Source of the DNA: Streptomyces sp. NBC_01429
GTDB lineage: Bacteria > Actinomycetota > Actinomycetes > Streptomycetales > Streptomycetaceae
DNA length: 64,000 nucleotides
Assembly (NCBI RefSeq): GCF_036231945.1
Contig: NZ_CP109599.1
Location: forward strand, 3,132,501 to 3,196,500
Reading direction: 5' to 3'
Shown: piece after piece, positions 52,453 to 60,317 of the stretch
Position numbering within the stretch: the stretch's first letter is position 1
Layout of the letters: every line of letters starts with the position of its first letter
Translations under genes and position numbers: made by a program
The notes under the pieces: generated by a model
Seen by the model: only the letters and a program-made list of their open reading frames with translations
Databases searched by the model: none
Told to the model about the DNA's origin: nothing

Positions 52453-52494
52453 CGGAAAAGCCGTCCTGCCCTCCGGGGCGGGGCGGCTTTTCCG
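52453..52494 (+). terminator. Terminator separated from the chaplin gene by the IS insertion
   Basis: CGGAAAAGCCG (52453-52463) pairs with CGGCTTTTCCG (52484-52494), with further GC pairing inside. Before the insertion it would have been about 25 bases after the chaplin stop. Confidence 0.75.
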
Positions 52495-52690
52495 CGTCCG
52501 CTCATTCGGGTGGCCTGCCCAGAATTCCCTCGGTACGGAGTTTCCGCCCCGCCGGGGAATCGTTACAGATAACGAGGCAGGGCGGAGGGAAACGCCGCCA
52601 AAAAGCCTGTGCGGGAGCGGAGTTGTGCCGGTCCCGCGCATCCGGAACGCCGAGGGATGTCCGAGAGACATCCGAGAGAAGGATTCACCG

Positions 52691-53011
52691 ATGAAGCCCA
52701 CGAAGGTTGCCGCCACCGTCGTCGCCGCCGCCGGTTCCGTGCTGGCCCTGGGGGCCGCCGCCGCCCCGGCGCTCGCCGCCGCGCCCGCCCCGGCCGGCCA
52801 GCCGCCCCAGACCTCGATCAACCTGAACAACGGTGTGGACCAGCTGCTGAGCGAGGGCCTGCGCGACCCCAAGCCGCTGGACAGCAACATGCTGGACACC
52901 GAGCGCAAGGGCTCGGTCCTCCACTCGGTGAACGAGGTCGCCAACCAGCTGAACAAGCCGCAGCAGGGCGGTGGCGGCCAGCTCCTCGGCGGCCTCCCGG
53001 TCGGCCAGTAG
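52691..53011 (+). CDS. Small secreted protein of unknown function (106 aa)
   Basis: A 106-residue exported protein: the signal peptide ends near residue 31 (APALAAA). The short mature chain has LNNGVDQLLSEGLRDPKPLDS, LHSVNEVANQLNKP and a Gly/Leu-rich end (LLGGLPVGQ). It has no Cys. AAGGA lies eight bases before the ATG. I do not recognise a family. The position after chaplin and IS suggests another aerial-hypha surface protein. Confidence 0.75.
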   Translation: MKPTKVAATVVAAAGSVLALGAAAAPALAAAPAPAGQPPQTSINLNNGVDQLLSEGLRDPKPLDSNMLDTERKGSVLHSVNEVANQLNKPQQGGGGQLLGGLPVGQ

Positions 53012-53124
53012 CCCACGCGTTCCCGGGCTGCCGGACTCCGGGATGCGAACCGCCGCCGCCCCTCGCGGTCTCCTGTCGGGACCTTGAGGGGCGGGCGGCT
53101 GGACGACGGGCCGGACCCGCCTCG

Positions 53125-53166
53125 TCAGCTGATCCGGTTCAGCTGATCCGGTTCAGCTGATCCAGA
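53125..53166. repeat. Three tandem 14-bp units across the VKOR stop codon
   Basis: TCAGCTGATCCGGT occurs at 53125-53138 and 53139-53152, and TCAGCTGATCCAGA at 53153-53166. The VKOR stop (TGA on the minus strand) is the TCA at 53153; the extra copies repeat it downstream. Confidence 0.85.
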
Positions 53167-53788
53167 AGTCCCACCAGCGGGTCAGGATCAGCATCCCGAT
53201 GACCCCGACGTGCAGCACCGGCAGCGTCCAGGTGAACTCGTCCAGGAACCCGCGCACGGAGTCGGGCGCGGGCAGCAGACCGGCTCGGATGTTGTGGGAC
53301 GTGACGTACCAGAACATGGTGATCGTGGCGACCCACGCCAGACTGCACCACAGGCACAGTGAGTTGATGTTGTAGAGCGACTGGTACTGGAGCCAGGTGC
53401 AGAACCCGACGCCGAAGAGCGTCCCCGCGTTCAGCCCGCGCCAGAACCAGCCCCGGTAGCGCGCCCCGGCCAGCAGCCCGATCCCGATGAAGACCACCAC
53501 GGAATAGGTGACGAGCCCCAGCATCGGATTCGGGAAACCGAAGACCGACGCCTGCTCGCTCTTCATGATGTTCCCGCAGGACACCACCGGGTTCAGACTG
53601 CACCCCGGCGTGAAGTTCGGATCCTCCAGCAGCTTGAACTTGTCGATGGTGATCACCCAGGCGGCCAGCACCCCCGCCGCGCCCGTGATGATCAGCAACA
53701 GCGCGAACGCCCGGCTGCCGCCCCGTACACCGCCGACGCTGTCCGCGGTCTCCTCGGTTGACGCGTCCTCGACCAGGGTCGTTGCCAC
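53153..53788 (-). CDS. Vitamin K epoxide reductase family protein
   Basis: A 211-residue membrane oxidoreductase of the VKOR family, which reoxidises a DsbA-like partner to form disulfides in exported proteins. Five helices are predicted. The redox sites are visible: NSLCLWCSLAW (CxxC, ~145-150) and the loop pair CSLNPVVSCG (~63-72). It is isolated on the minus strand; the partner thioredoxin is not in the window. Confidence 0.9.
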   Translation of the reverse strand: MATTLVEDASTEETADSVGGVRGGSRAFALLLIITGAAGVLAAWVITIDKFKLLEDPNFTPGCSLNPVVSCGNIMKSEQASVFGFPNPMLGLVTYSVVVFIGIGLLAGARYRGWFWRGLNAGTLFGVGFCTWLQYQSLYNINSLCLWCSLAWVATITMFWYVTSHNIRAGLLPAPDSVRGFLDEFTWTLPVLHVGVIGMLILTRWWDFWIS

Positions 53789-53863
53789 GACGTCCGCTCC
53801 TCTCGCTCGCTCGTTCTCTCTGCCCGTGCCTGTGTCTGTGGCGGTGCCTGTGCCTGTCGAGCC

Positions 53864-54370
53864 TCAGCCGCGCAGGCTGCGGACCGGCAGCAGGCAGTGC
53901 GCGGCGGAGGCGAGCACCTCCGGGTCGCCGGCGAAGGCGCGCAGCTGGTCCTCGGTGACCGGCTTGCCCGGCGTCGCCTCGGCCCACGGCCGGGTGGCGA
54001 CCAGGAAGTAGACCTTGCCGGTGTCCCTGGCGTCCTGCTCCCACTCCGGGGGCACGGGGCACTGCGCGTTCAAATACGGCATCGTGAGAACGGCGCGGCC
54101 CGCCTCCACCAGCAGCTTGATCGATACGCCGGGCGTCTCCGCGGCGTCGACCAGCTCGGTGCCGGGCTCCAGCCCGACCTCGGCGAGAACCGCGCGCATG
54201 GTGTCCTCGACGACCCCGGGCCCGCCCCGTCCGTCACCGAGCGAATAGGCCAGCAGATAGGGCGCGCCGCGTTCGCTGTCGGTCGGGTCACTGGTCCAGG
54301 GAATCACCGAGAGAGTGCCCAACTGGGATGCGTACTGGGCGCTGTTCGACGCGGTGTTGGTAGTGGTCAT
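53864..54370 (-). CDS. DUF5949-like protein
   Basis: A 168-residue soluble protein with no signal or helix. It reads as a Streptomyces-specific family I associate with DUF5949 (LGTLSVIPWTSDPTDSERGAPYLLAY start; PPEWEQDARDTGKVYFLVATRPWAEA in the C-terminal half). The family assignment is from memory of such sequences and moderately sure; function is unknown. It is monocistronic, upstream of VKOR on the same strand with a 75-bp gap containing GTGCCTGTG repeats. Confidence 0.65.
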   Translation of the reverse strand: MTTTNTASNSAQYASQLGTLSVIPWTSDPTDSERGAPYLLAYSLGDGRGGPGVVEDTMRAVLAEVGLEPGTELVDAAETPGVSIKLLVEAGRAVLTMPYLNAQCPVPPEWEQDARDTGKVYFLVATRPWAEATPGKPVTEDQLRAFAGDPEVLASAAHCLLPVRSLRG

Positions 54371-54551
54371 GTTTTGGCACAGTAGTGGCCGGTGGAGAAT
54401 ATCCGTGAGCCCGCTTCACTCGACCGGGTTATGGCGATGGCCACTTCTCGCCACGACTCCCGCATCTTCGCTTCTCAGTGCGAGACTTATTCAGGCATCC
54501 GCATGATTCGGCGTGAATTCACAGCGGAGGGAGACGGGGGAAAGCACGGAC

Positions 54552-55562
54552 ATGAAGGTCTTGATGGTGGGCGCCGGTGCGCTCGGACAGGTCTTCGGCC
54601 TCTGGCTCACCCGGGGCGGCGCGTCCGTCACGTATCTGGTGAGACCGGGGCGGGAGGAGTGGGGCGAGGACGGCAGGACGCTGTTCCGGCTGCGCCGCCT
54701 CGGACGGCCGGTGGCCGGGCGGCTGCGGCCGGATGCGGTGCGTACGGAGACGGTGTGCGCGGAGGCGCCCGGGGCCCCGGGCGATGCGGAGTGGGACGCG
54801 ATCTGGCTGTGCGTGCCGTCCCCGGCCCTCCACGAGCCCTGGGTACGGGCGCTGCGCGACCGGACGGCCCCGCGCGAGCCCGACGGCGGGGGCGGCGGGG
54901 ACGACGCGCACGGACGGAGCGACGGCGGGGCGACGATCGTGACCATCGGCCAGGATCCGCGCGACCTCCCGGCGCTGGCCCGGATCTGGCCCCGGGAGCG
55001 GATCGTCCAGGTGGTGCCCTCCGTCCTCGCCCACCCGGCGCCGCGGACGGACGAGGTCCCGTCGGCGGGCATCGCGTACTGGCAGCCGCCCGGCACGGCG
55101 CACACGGTGTGGGGCACACGGGACCGGGCCCGCCCGGTCGTCGCGGCGCTGCGCGCGGCGGGCGTACGGACGAGAGGGGCCGGCCGGGCGGGCACCGCCG
55201 AGCTGGGGGCGGCCCGGATGATTCCGTACATGGCGGCCCTGGAGATCGCCGGCTGGTCCCTGCCCGCGCTGCGCTCCGGTCTGACCGCGCCGACCGCGGC
55301 CGCCCACGAGGCGACGGCGGTGACGGCCGCGCTGCTGCACCGCGCGCCGCCCCGTCTCCCCGTACCCGCGTGGGCGGCCTGGCTCGTTCTGCGGGCGCTG
55401 CCCGTGCTGGCGCCGTTCGATCTGCCGCGCTATCTGCGGGCGCACTTCGGCAAAGTGGGCCCGCAGACACGGGAGATGCTCGACGCGTGGATCACCGAGG
55501 GCGCCTCGCGAGGGCTGCCGGTGTCGGCCCTGAAGGAGCTGCGCGGCGCGCTCAAGCCGTGA
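54552..55562 (+). CDS. Ketopantoate reductase-like (ApbA/PanE) oxidoreductase
   Basis: A 336-residue protein with the NAD(P) motif MKVLMVGAGALGQVFGLWL (GxGxxG at residues 8-13) and a C-terminal 6-phosphogluconate-dehydrogenase-like helical domain, as in 2-dehydropantoate 2-reductases. The usual catalytic Lys/Glu pattern is not obvious, and a Gly/Asp-rich insertion lies near residue 115, so it may use another 2-keto acid. It is transcribed alone. Confidence 0.75.
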   Translation: MKVLMVGAGALGQVFGLWLTRGGASVTYLVRPGREEWGEDGRTLFRLRRLGRPVAGRLRPDAVRTETVCAEAPGAPGDAEWDAIWLCVPSPALHEPWVRALRDRTAPREPDGGGGGDDAHGRSDGGATIVTIGQDPRDLPALARIWPRERIVQVVPSVLAHPAPRTDEVPSAGIAYWQPPGTAHTVWGTRDRARPVVAALRAAGVRTRGAGRAGTAELGAARMIPYMAALEIAGWSLPALRSGLTAPTAAAHEATAVTAALLHRAPPRLPVPAWAAWLVLRALPVLAPFDLPRYLRAHFGKVGPQTREMLDAWITEGASRGLPVSALKELRGALKP

Positions 55563-55992
55563 GCCGGGCCCTGAGCGCGGACTGGCGCCGCCGCACACCG
55601 GCCCCAGTGTGCGGCGCGGACCAGCGCGTTGTTGTCCACACAGCGCCAACCGGCACCGAAGCGGCCGACAAGATCCGGCTGCTGTCCGTCCTCGGCACCG
55701 AGAACATGCCCCGGTAAGGGCCACCGGCACCTCGACGCTCAAGATCAGACGCAGCTGCCGCACTTCACCGCCGTACGGCACCAAAAAGCCCCTACCGGGT
55801 CTCCCCGGTAGGGGCTTTGAGCTGCGGTGGGGCGTTCACGAGTAGGTCTGACCTGCGGCGATGCCAGGTCTTCACACCCTCTTTCCCGCGAACCGCATGA
55901 CCACTTCCCGAATCGCCATGTCCACAACAAACGCATCACCCGCACGCCGCACCAAGTTGGCTATTTGATTAGCCACAAGAAAGCCTTCGAAC
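55563..55992. other. Intergenic junction between core genes and the accessory island
   Basis: It contains a strong hairpin (55785-55818). Beyond about 55870 the composition shifts to more A/T, marking the start of the lower-GC island. No gene of supported length is present; a 23-codon frame (ending 55966) is probably chance. Confidence 0.5.
55785..55818. terminator. Perfect 15-bp hairpin terminator, A- and T-flanked
   Basis: AAAGCCCCTACCGGG and its complement at 55804-55818 enclose TCTC. Flanking A residues on the left and the T run in the stem make it usable in both directions. Confidence 0.8.
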
Positions 55993-56442
55993 ATGGGATA
56001 CCTGCCAGCTCCACGATTGCACCGCATCGCGAAGGTCATCGCGATCGACCTCACTCACCGCATCGCCCTGCTGCCCCCAGAGGCCGGTCACCCGAAGTGG
56101 ACTCTCCCTCAGCGCCCGGCCCTGCTGGGCGACAACTACACAGACACCGCATCCCGACTCTGTCGCGACCTCTTCCCCGTGCGTCCGATGAGAATCGGCA
56201 CAGTCACTGGCCACCGCTGGGCTTCCGCCCCCGAACGCGCCACCTTGCGGAGGGAGGAGCGCTTTCACATCGTCCGAGTCGCTGCGGGGTCAGCTGATGA
56301 GATCTCGGGCAGGAACATCTTCTGGACTCCCCGAGCCGCCCTCGGCCTCTGGCTGGACCACCCCGAGGTCGAGACCGTGAAGGTCCTCACCGACGGCTAC
56401 CTTGACGGCTGGCTTCCAGACGGACCGATCACTTTGGACTAA
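55993..56442 (+). CDS. Degenerate NUDIX-like protein (149 aa)
   Basis: A 149-residue protein. The strand order IAKVIAIDLTHRIALL, WTLPQRPALLGDNYTDTASRLCRDLF and the following FHIVRVAAG resemble a NUDIX fold, but the catalytic Nudix box (GX5EX7REUXEEXGU) is lost: no Glu pair is seen in that helix. It is probably not a hydrolase. Composition is less GC-rich than the core genes. The start has a weak ribosome site. Confidence 0.5.
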   Translation: MGYLPAPRLHRIAKVIAIDLTHRIALLPPEAGHPKWTLPQRPALLGDNYTDTASRLCRDLFPVRPMRIGTVTGHRWASAPERATLRREERFHIVRVAAGSADEISGRNIFWTPRAALGLWLDHPEVETVKVLTDGYLDGWLPDGPITLD

Positions 56443-56930
56443 CATGTCATCGGGTCTGCTGCACCTTCAGGTGACAGTGACTTGCCCCGCATGTGCTCGG
56501 CCATCGACCAGCCGACCACGCGCCTTGAATGCATATCGATGACCGTGGCCAGGTACAACCAGTCGTTCCCGACCGGCAAGTACGTGATGTCTCCGAACCA
56601 GCGGACATCCGTCCTCGGCGCGGTGAAGTCCCGGCCCACCAGGCCCGGGGCCTTCGGCGCCCGTGCGTACTGGACGGTGGTGCGCTTGCCTTTCCGCAGG
56701 TGGCGGCCGGTGATCCCGGCGGCCCGCATCAGCCTCGCCAACCGCTTGTGGTTCACCACCGGACTGGATTCCCGCAGCTCACGCGTGATCCGAGGAACGC
56801 CGTAGGCGCCCTTGGTCTCGGTGTAAATACTGCGGATCTGCTCGGTCAGCGCCGCCTCCGCCGCCGCACCGAGCGCACCAGCCAGGTCCCGCCCGTGGCA
56901 CCCTAGGTACGCGAAACCGATCACCGCCAC
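56439..56930 (-). pseudogene. IS3-family transposase (OrfB) remnant
   Basis: The frame holds the HTH_21-like segment (TKGAYGVPRITRELRE) and the start of the integrase core (VRWFGDITYLPVGNDWLYLATVIDMHSRRVVGWSMAEHMR, around residues 108-148, first Asp in GDITY). It breaks off just there, so the second Asp and the Glu are missing, and the N-terminus is also degenerate. It cannot be active. No flanking inverted repeats were found. Confidence 0.8.
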
Positions 56931-56956
56931 CTACCGACAGTCACCTGTCAGCCTGC

Positions 56957-57160
56957 GACATAGTCGTCATCCTGAAGCCGCACCGCGCCCTTCATCCGCT
57001 CCGCGCACTCATCCGGCGCCTCCGCCACGACTCGGCCGCGGCACGCCACGAAGCGGCGATCTCACGCCTCGCCCCAGAGGCGGAGATCGTCTACTTGCGT
57101 GGTCGCCGCGCTTCCCGTCGGTGGCTCATCCGCCTCACAGGCACCCCCAACCCTTGGTAG
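56957..57160 (+). pseudogene. Unassigned coding-like fragment (C-terminal 67 codons)
   Basis: An open frame with genus-like codon use ends at TAG 57158-57160 (tail RWLIRLTGTPNPW). It has no start and its upstream part meets the IS3 remnant. It looks like the 3' end of a gene cut by rearrangement; I do not recognise the product. Confidence 0.25.
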
Positions 57161-57175
57161 AGAGGCCAAGCTCAG

Positions 57176-57512
57176 CTACTCGCGACCCTCACCGCCCACC
57201 TTGTTCATCCAGATGATGCGGTTCTCGAAACCACCCCGCTCGGCGGCCTTGCTCGCGCGAAGGCGTTCCAGATCGTCCAGAGTCATGCCTAGATTGCGCG
57301 CAAGCGCTTTGAACTACTTCAAGTACATCGGCGAGCTCTTCCTTGGCAACCTCGCCGTCTGCCTGAAGGAACTCGTCAGTCTCCTCGCTCAGCTTGTCAC
57401 GCAGCCGTTGCCGATACTCCGACGCATCGGCGACGTACGAAACCGGCTCTTCGCCGTTCCTGCGGATGATCTCCGGGATCCGGTCCCGTACGAGCTTCCC
57501 GCCCGCCCTCAT
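57176..57512 (-). pseudogene. MazG-like nucleotide pyrophosphohydrolase, frameshifted
   Basis: The N-terminal half is clear: KLVRDRIPEIIRRNGEEPV, then SEETDEFLQADGEVAKEELADVLEVVQS with the Glu/Glu...Glu-x-x-Asp metal residues of the MazG/phosphoribosyl-ATP-pyrophosphatase-like fold. Near 57300 the frame is lost by one extra base. In the next frame the family's C-terminus reappears (MTLDDLERLRASKAAERGGF, then ENRIIWMNKVGG) and ends at TAG 57178-57176. Either a real inactivating mutation or a sequencing error at a short T/C run. It ends the GHKL/helicase operon and starts 20 bases after the PLD gene. Confidence 0.8.
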
Positions 57513-57531
57513 CAGGAACACCCTTTCAAGA

Positions 57532-58449
57532 TCATCGAATCTCCCGCCCCTGCATCAGCTCCCAGGGCCCGGTCTGGACGATCCTGACCTCGTCGAAGTA
57601 CTTGAGCCACTCAGCAATGTTCTCAGCCGCGCGCTGCGCGACCTCCTCCTCGCAGCCATCCGCCTCCATGATCGACCGCTGAAGGTCCACCTGGTTGAGG
57701 CTCCCCGTCCTCGCGAGCGCGGCGACTTCGGCGAGCTCGTAGAGACGGGTCCGTACAGCCGAGGAAAAGGCTGTCTCGTCCAAGCCGGGCGAGATGTCCA
57801 GATGCGCCAGGTCCCGTACAACGCCAGCAAGAATCTCATGCGGGAAATCGCACTTCAGCCCGCGATAGACCCTGGAGAGGCGAGCCGGCATGCGCGTTTC
57901 CGGACGCCACCGTGTGGGGGTCGAATCCACCTCGTCCACGACGACCACAAGATCCGGCCGGTCCTCATCGTTAGCGAGGAGGTTCGCCTGCTCTCGAAGG
58001 CGCCGCCCCATCTCTGCATCTGCCGGCACGGCTGTCCGCTGAACCTGGTCAAGGACCAACCTCACCTCCGGATGATCGGCGGGTACCTCGACGAGCACTT
58101 CGAGGTTCTTCGGAATCCTCCGCCCGGTCGCCCGCCCCGTCAGGTTGGCCGACCCCACGAGGCAGCGATCATCCGCCACGTACACCTTCGCGTGGAGGTC
58201 ATGGCAGAGCACGATGGAGACACGAGAGTCCCGCTCTGCGATCTCCGCGATTTCCGGATCGGAGACACCGGCCGCAATCTCCATGACTGCCCAGCGGGTC
58301 ACACAGAGCAGCTCGACATCTCGATCACCGAGGGCAGCAACTGCCGCAGCGAACACTTCCTTCTTGATGAAGGGCGCCACCAGCAAGACACGTTCGCTCG
58401 CCGAGCTCAACAGCTCGTGAAGCTGCCCCCAGACGTGATCCGGTCTCAC
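57532..58449 (-). CDS. PLD-superfamily nuclease-like protein
   Basis: A 305-residue phospholipase-D-fold protein. One HKD motif is present: HDLHAKVYVADDRCLVGSANLTG (HxK...GSAN, ~83-105), so a dimer would be needed for the two-His active site, as in other single-motif nucleases such as Nuc or BfiI. The roughly 180-residue C-terminus is helical and unassigned. The GTG start overlaps the GHKL stop (GTGA). In this operon it is the likely DNA-cutting subunit. Confidence 0.78.
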   Translation of the reverse strand: MRPDHVWGQLHELLSSASERVLLVAPFIKKEVFAAAVAALGDRDVELLCVTRWAVMEIAAGVSDPEIAEIAERDSRVSIVLCHDLHAKVYVADDRCLVGSANLTGRATGRRIPKNLEVLVEVPADHPEVRLVLDQVQRTAVPADAEMGRRLREQANLLANDEDRPDLVVVVDEVDSTPTRWRPETRMPARLSRVYRGLKCDFPHEILAGVVRDLAHLDISPGLDETAFSSAVRTRLYELAEVAALARTGSLNQVDLQRSIMEADGCEEEVAQRAAENIAEWLKYFDEVRIVQTGPWELMQGREIR

Positions 58450-60317
58450 TCATCGTCCTCTTCATCGACCGTGAAGAACTCCCTGGCCATACGACCCCAG
58501 TCCTGCCGGAAGCCCTTGATGCGGTCCTTCGTGCGCGGCTGCGTTGTCTCGTCCTCAAAGCGCGCCCAGGAGAAAAGCAGCAGTTTGAAGGCACTCGACG
58601 CGCGGTCCAGCCGATCCTTGAGCTCGCTTGGACTGGCGTCTTGATTCTCGTCGTCCAGGACTGCCACTAGGTCGTCGTAGACCGGGTGATCCATGTTCAA
58701 CGAGACTTGGAGCACACCACCGTAATACTTGATGTTGAAGAACGCTGGCGAGTCGGGGGAACGGCTGGTGATCAGACGAACATGCCGATTTTGAGCCATG
58801 GTCTCGGCGACCATGCGCTCTGCGTCACGCGGCGTGTACTCATGCTCTTTGACCAAGTCGGCGATCTGCTCCTGCCGGCTCTCCTCAGCCGTCTTCTGCG
58901 TCTCCAGCAAGTCCGTCTCGCTGGGGCTCGCCTCCTCGCGTCGACGCCTCACCGCCTGCTCTGCCTGCTGCTCAGCCGGCTCATGTCGGCTGCGGGCCTT
59001 GCGCGTGCCGCGAGTCTGCTGCTTCAGCTCATCCCGCAGGAGCTTCAGGAGCTTGTCTCGTACGTGGGAGACAATCTCCATCAGCGGTGCACGCCCGTCA
59101 CCCTCCTCCTTCATCAGCTCCTTAAACTCCAGCTGAGTTAGCCCTTCAGCTTCTTCCCTCCAGTCGAAGTGTGCAAGGGCCGTGAACTTCGTGGCTGACT
59201 GCTTATTGTTCGTCACACCGAAGACCTCATCGAGCTGAGGCGGGAAGTCGATCTCGATCCCCCAGAACCGCTCGATCGGGTCGTACATGCTGGTCCAGCC
59301 GAGATCTAGGTCCAGTTCGCGATCCGCCCGCATGAGCGAGATCCCGAGATTGCCCTTCGCGTGCTTACCCCAAGGGGTCTTGCCGGGATCCAGAGTCGGA
59401 GTAACGTCGTTCGGCCAGGGCTCGCCCTCAACGTCCGAGCGTCGTGCGGCATCTACGGCGACTGACGCGCGGACCTGGACCGGATACATCTTCCCGTCCA
59501 TTCCTCGAACCATGAACTCTTCGACACCGATCTCCCCCGTCGAACCCGCTCCGATGGGCCTGAACATCGGCTTCGTATCGAACGGTGCAGGGGTAGACGA
59601 TTTTGGCGTCAGGTACAGCGGATCGTTAGGAAGAGCGTCGGCGGCCCCGGAGAGCTCCTCCCAGCCGTGGACCGGAACGAGGCGAATCCTGCATCGCCCA
59701 TCCGTGATGTACCTGCGATAGATACGGCCGATGATCCACTCGGTGTGCTTAAGGGTGGTGGCAGTGCTGATCCACTGCACACGATCGAGATCAGTCCACA
59801 GAACCAAGGTTCCGGACGTTCCGAGCCCTTGGCTCAGGTTCTGCCACTCCTGCGGGACCGCCTTCAACTCCGGCTCCGGAACCTGTGCGTCAGTGCCGTC
59901 GATCCGGTTCAGATCGAGGTACGTGTGGAGGGCGTTTTCGGGGCCGTTCTGCCACGACCAAACGTCCACACGGGTGCACTGGGACATGCTGGAGTTGGGC
60001 AGGCCGACCCCAAAGCGCCCTATGCCCTTACGATCCTGGCGGCTCCCCACCCCGAACCGGAGGGACTTGCGGAGCGTCTCCCGGTCCATCCCGGTGCCGT
60101 TATCCATCACCGCGATCTTGACGATCGGGTAACGCGACCGCTCGGTGCGCCTCTCCGTCGCCTCGACGGCGAAGAGCTCAACGACGTCCGCCTGCGCCTC
60201 GATGCCGTTGTCGATGAGCTCGGCGATGGCGTGCGCGGTGGACTTGTACCCACTGTCACGCATCGCCTTGACCGTCATGTCCGCGCTGACAATCGGGTAG
60301 CTATCGACATCGATCAT
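58446..60317 (-). CDS. GHKL-type (Hsp90/MutL-like) ATPase
   Basis: A 623-residue protein. The ATP pocket is formed by AIAELIDNGIEAQ (N box, ~33-45), VMDNGTGMDRETL (G1, ~70-82) and GIGRFGVGLPNSS (G2). A middle domain and a charged coiled-coil (~445-510, EQQAEQAVRRRREEA) follow. The acidic end is TVDEEDDE. The ATG at 60317 overlaps the helicase stop (ATGA) and has GGAG eight bases upstream; a GTG at 60329 is an alternative. Such ATPases act as clamps in DNA-targeting complexes. It has lower third-position GC than core genes. Confidence 0.85.
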   Translation of the reverse strand: MIDVDSYPIVSADMTVKAMRDSGYKSTAHAIAELIDNGIEAQADVVELFAVEATERRTERSRYPIVKIAVMDNGTGMDRETLRKSLRFGVGSRQDRKGIGRFGVGLPNSSMSQCTRVDVWSWQNGPENALHTYLDLNRIDGTDAQVPEPELKAVPQEWQNLSQGLGTSGTLVLWTDLDRVQWISTATTLKHTEWIIGRIYRRYITDGRCRIRLVPVHGWEELSGAADALPNDPLYLTPKSSTPAPFDTKPMFRPIGAGSTGEIGVEEFMVRGMDGKMYPVQVRASVAVDAARRSDVEGEPWPNDVTPTLDPGKTPWGKHAKGNLGISLMRADRELDLDLGWTSMYDPIERFWGIEIDFPPQLDEVFGVTNNKQSATKFTALAHFDWREEAEGLTQLEFKELMKEEGDGRAPLMEIVSHVRDKLLKLLRDELKQQTRGTRKARSRHEPAEQQAEQAVRRRREEASPSETDLLETQKTAEESRQEQIADLVKEHEYTPRDAERMVAETMAQNRHVRLITSRSPDSPAFFNIKYYGGVLQVSLNMDHPVYDDLVAVLDDENQDASPSELKDRLDRASSAFKLLLFSWARFEDETTQPRTKDRIKGFRQDWGRMAREFFTVDEEDDE

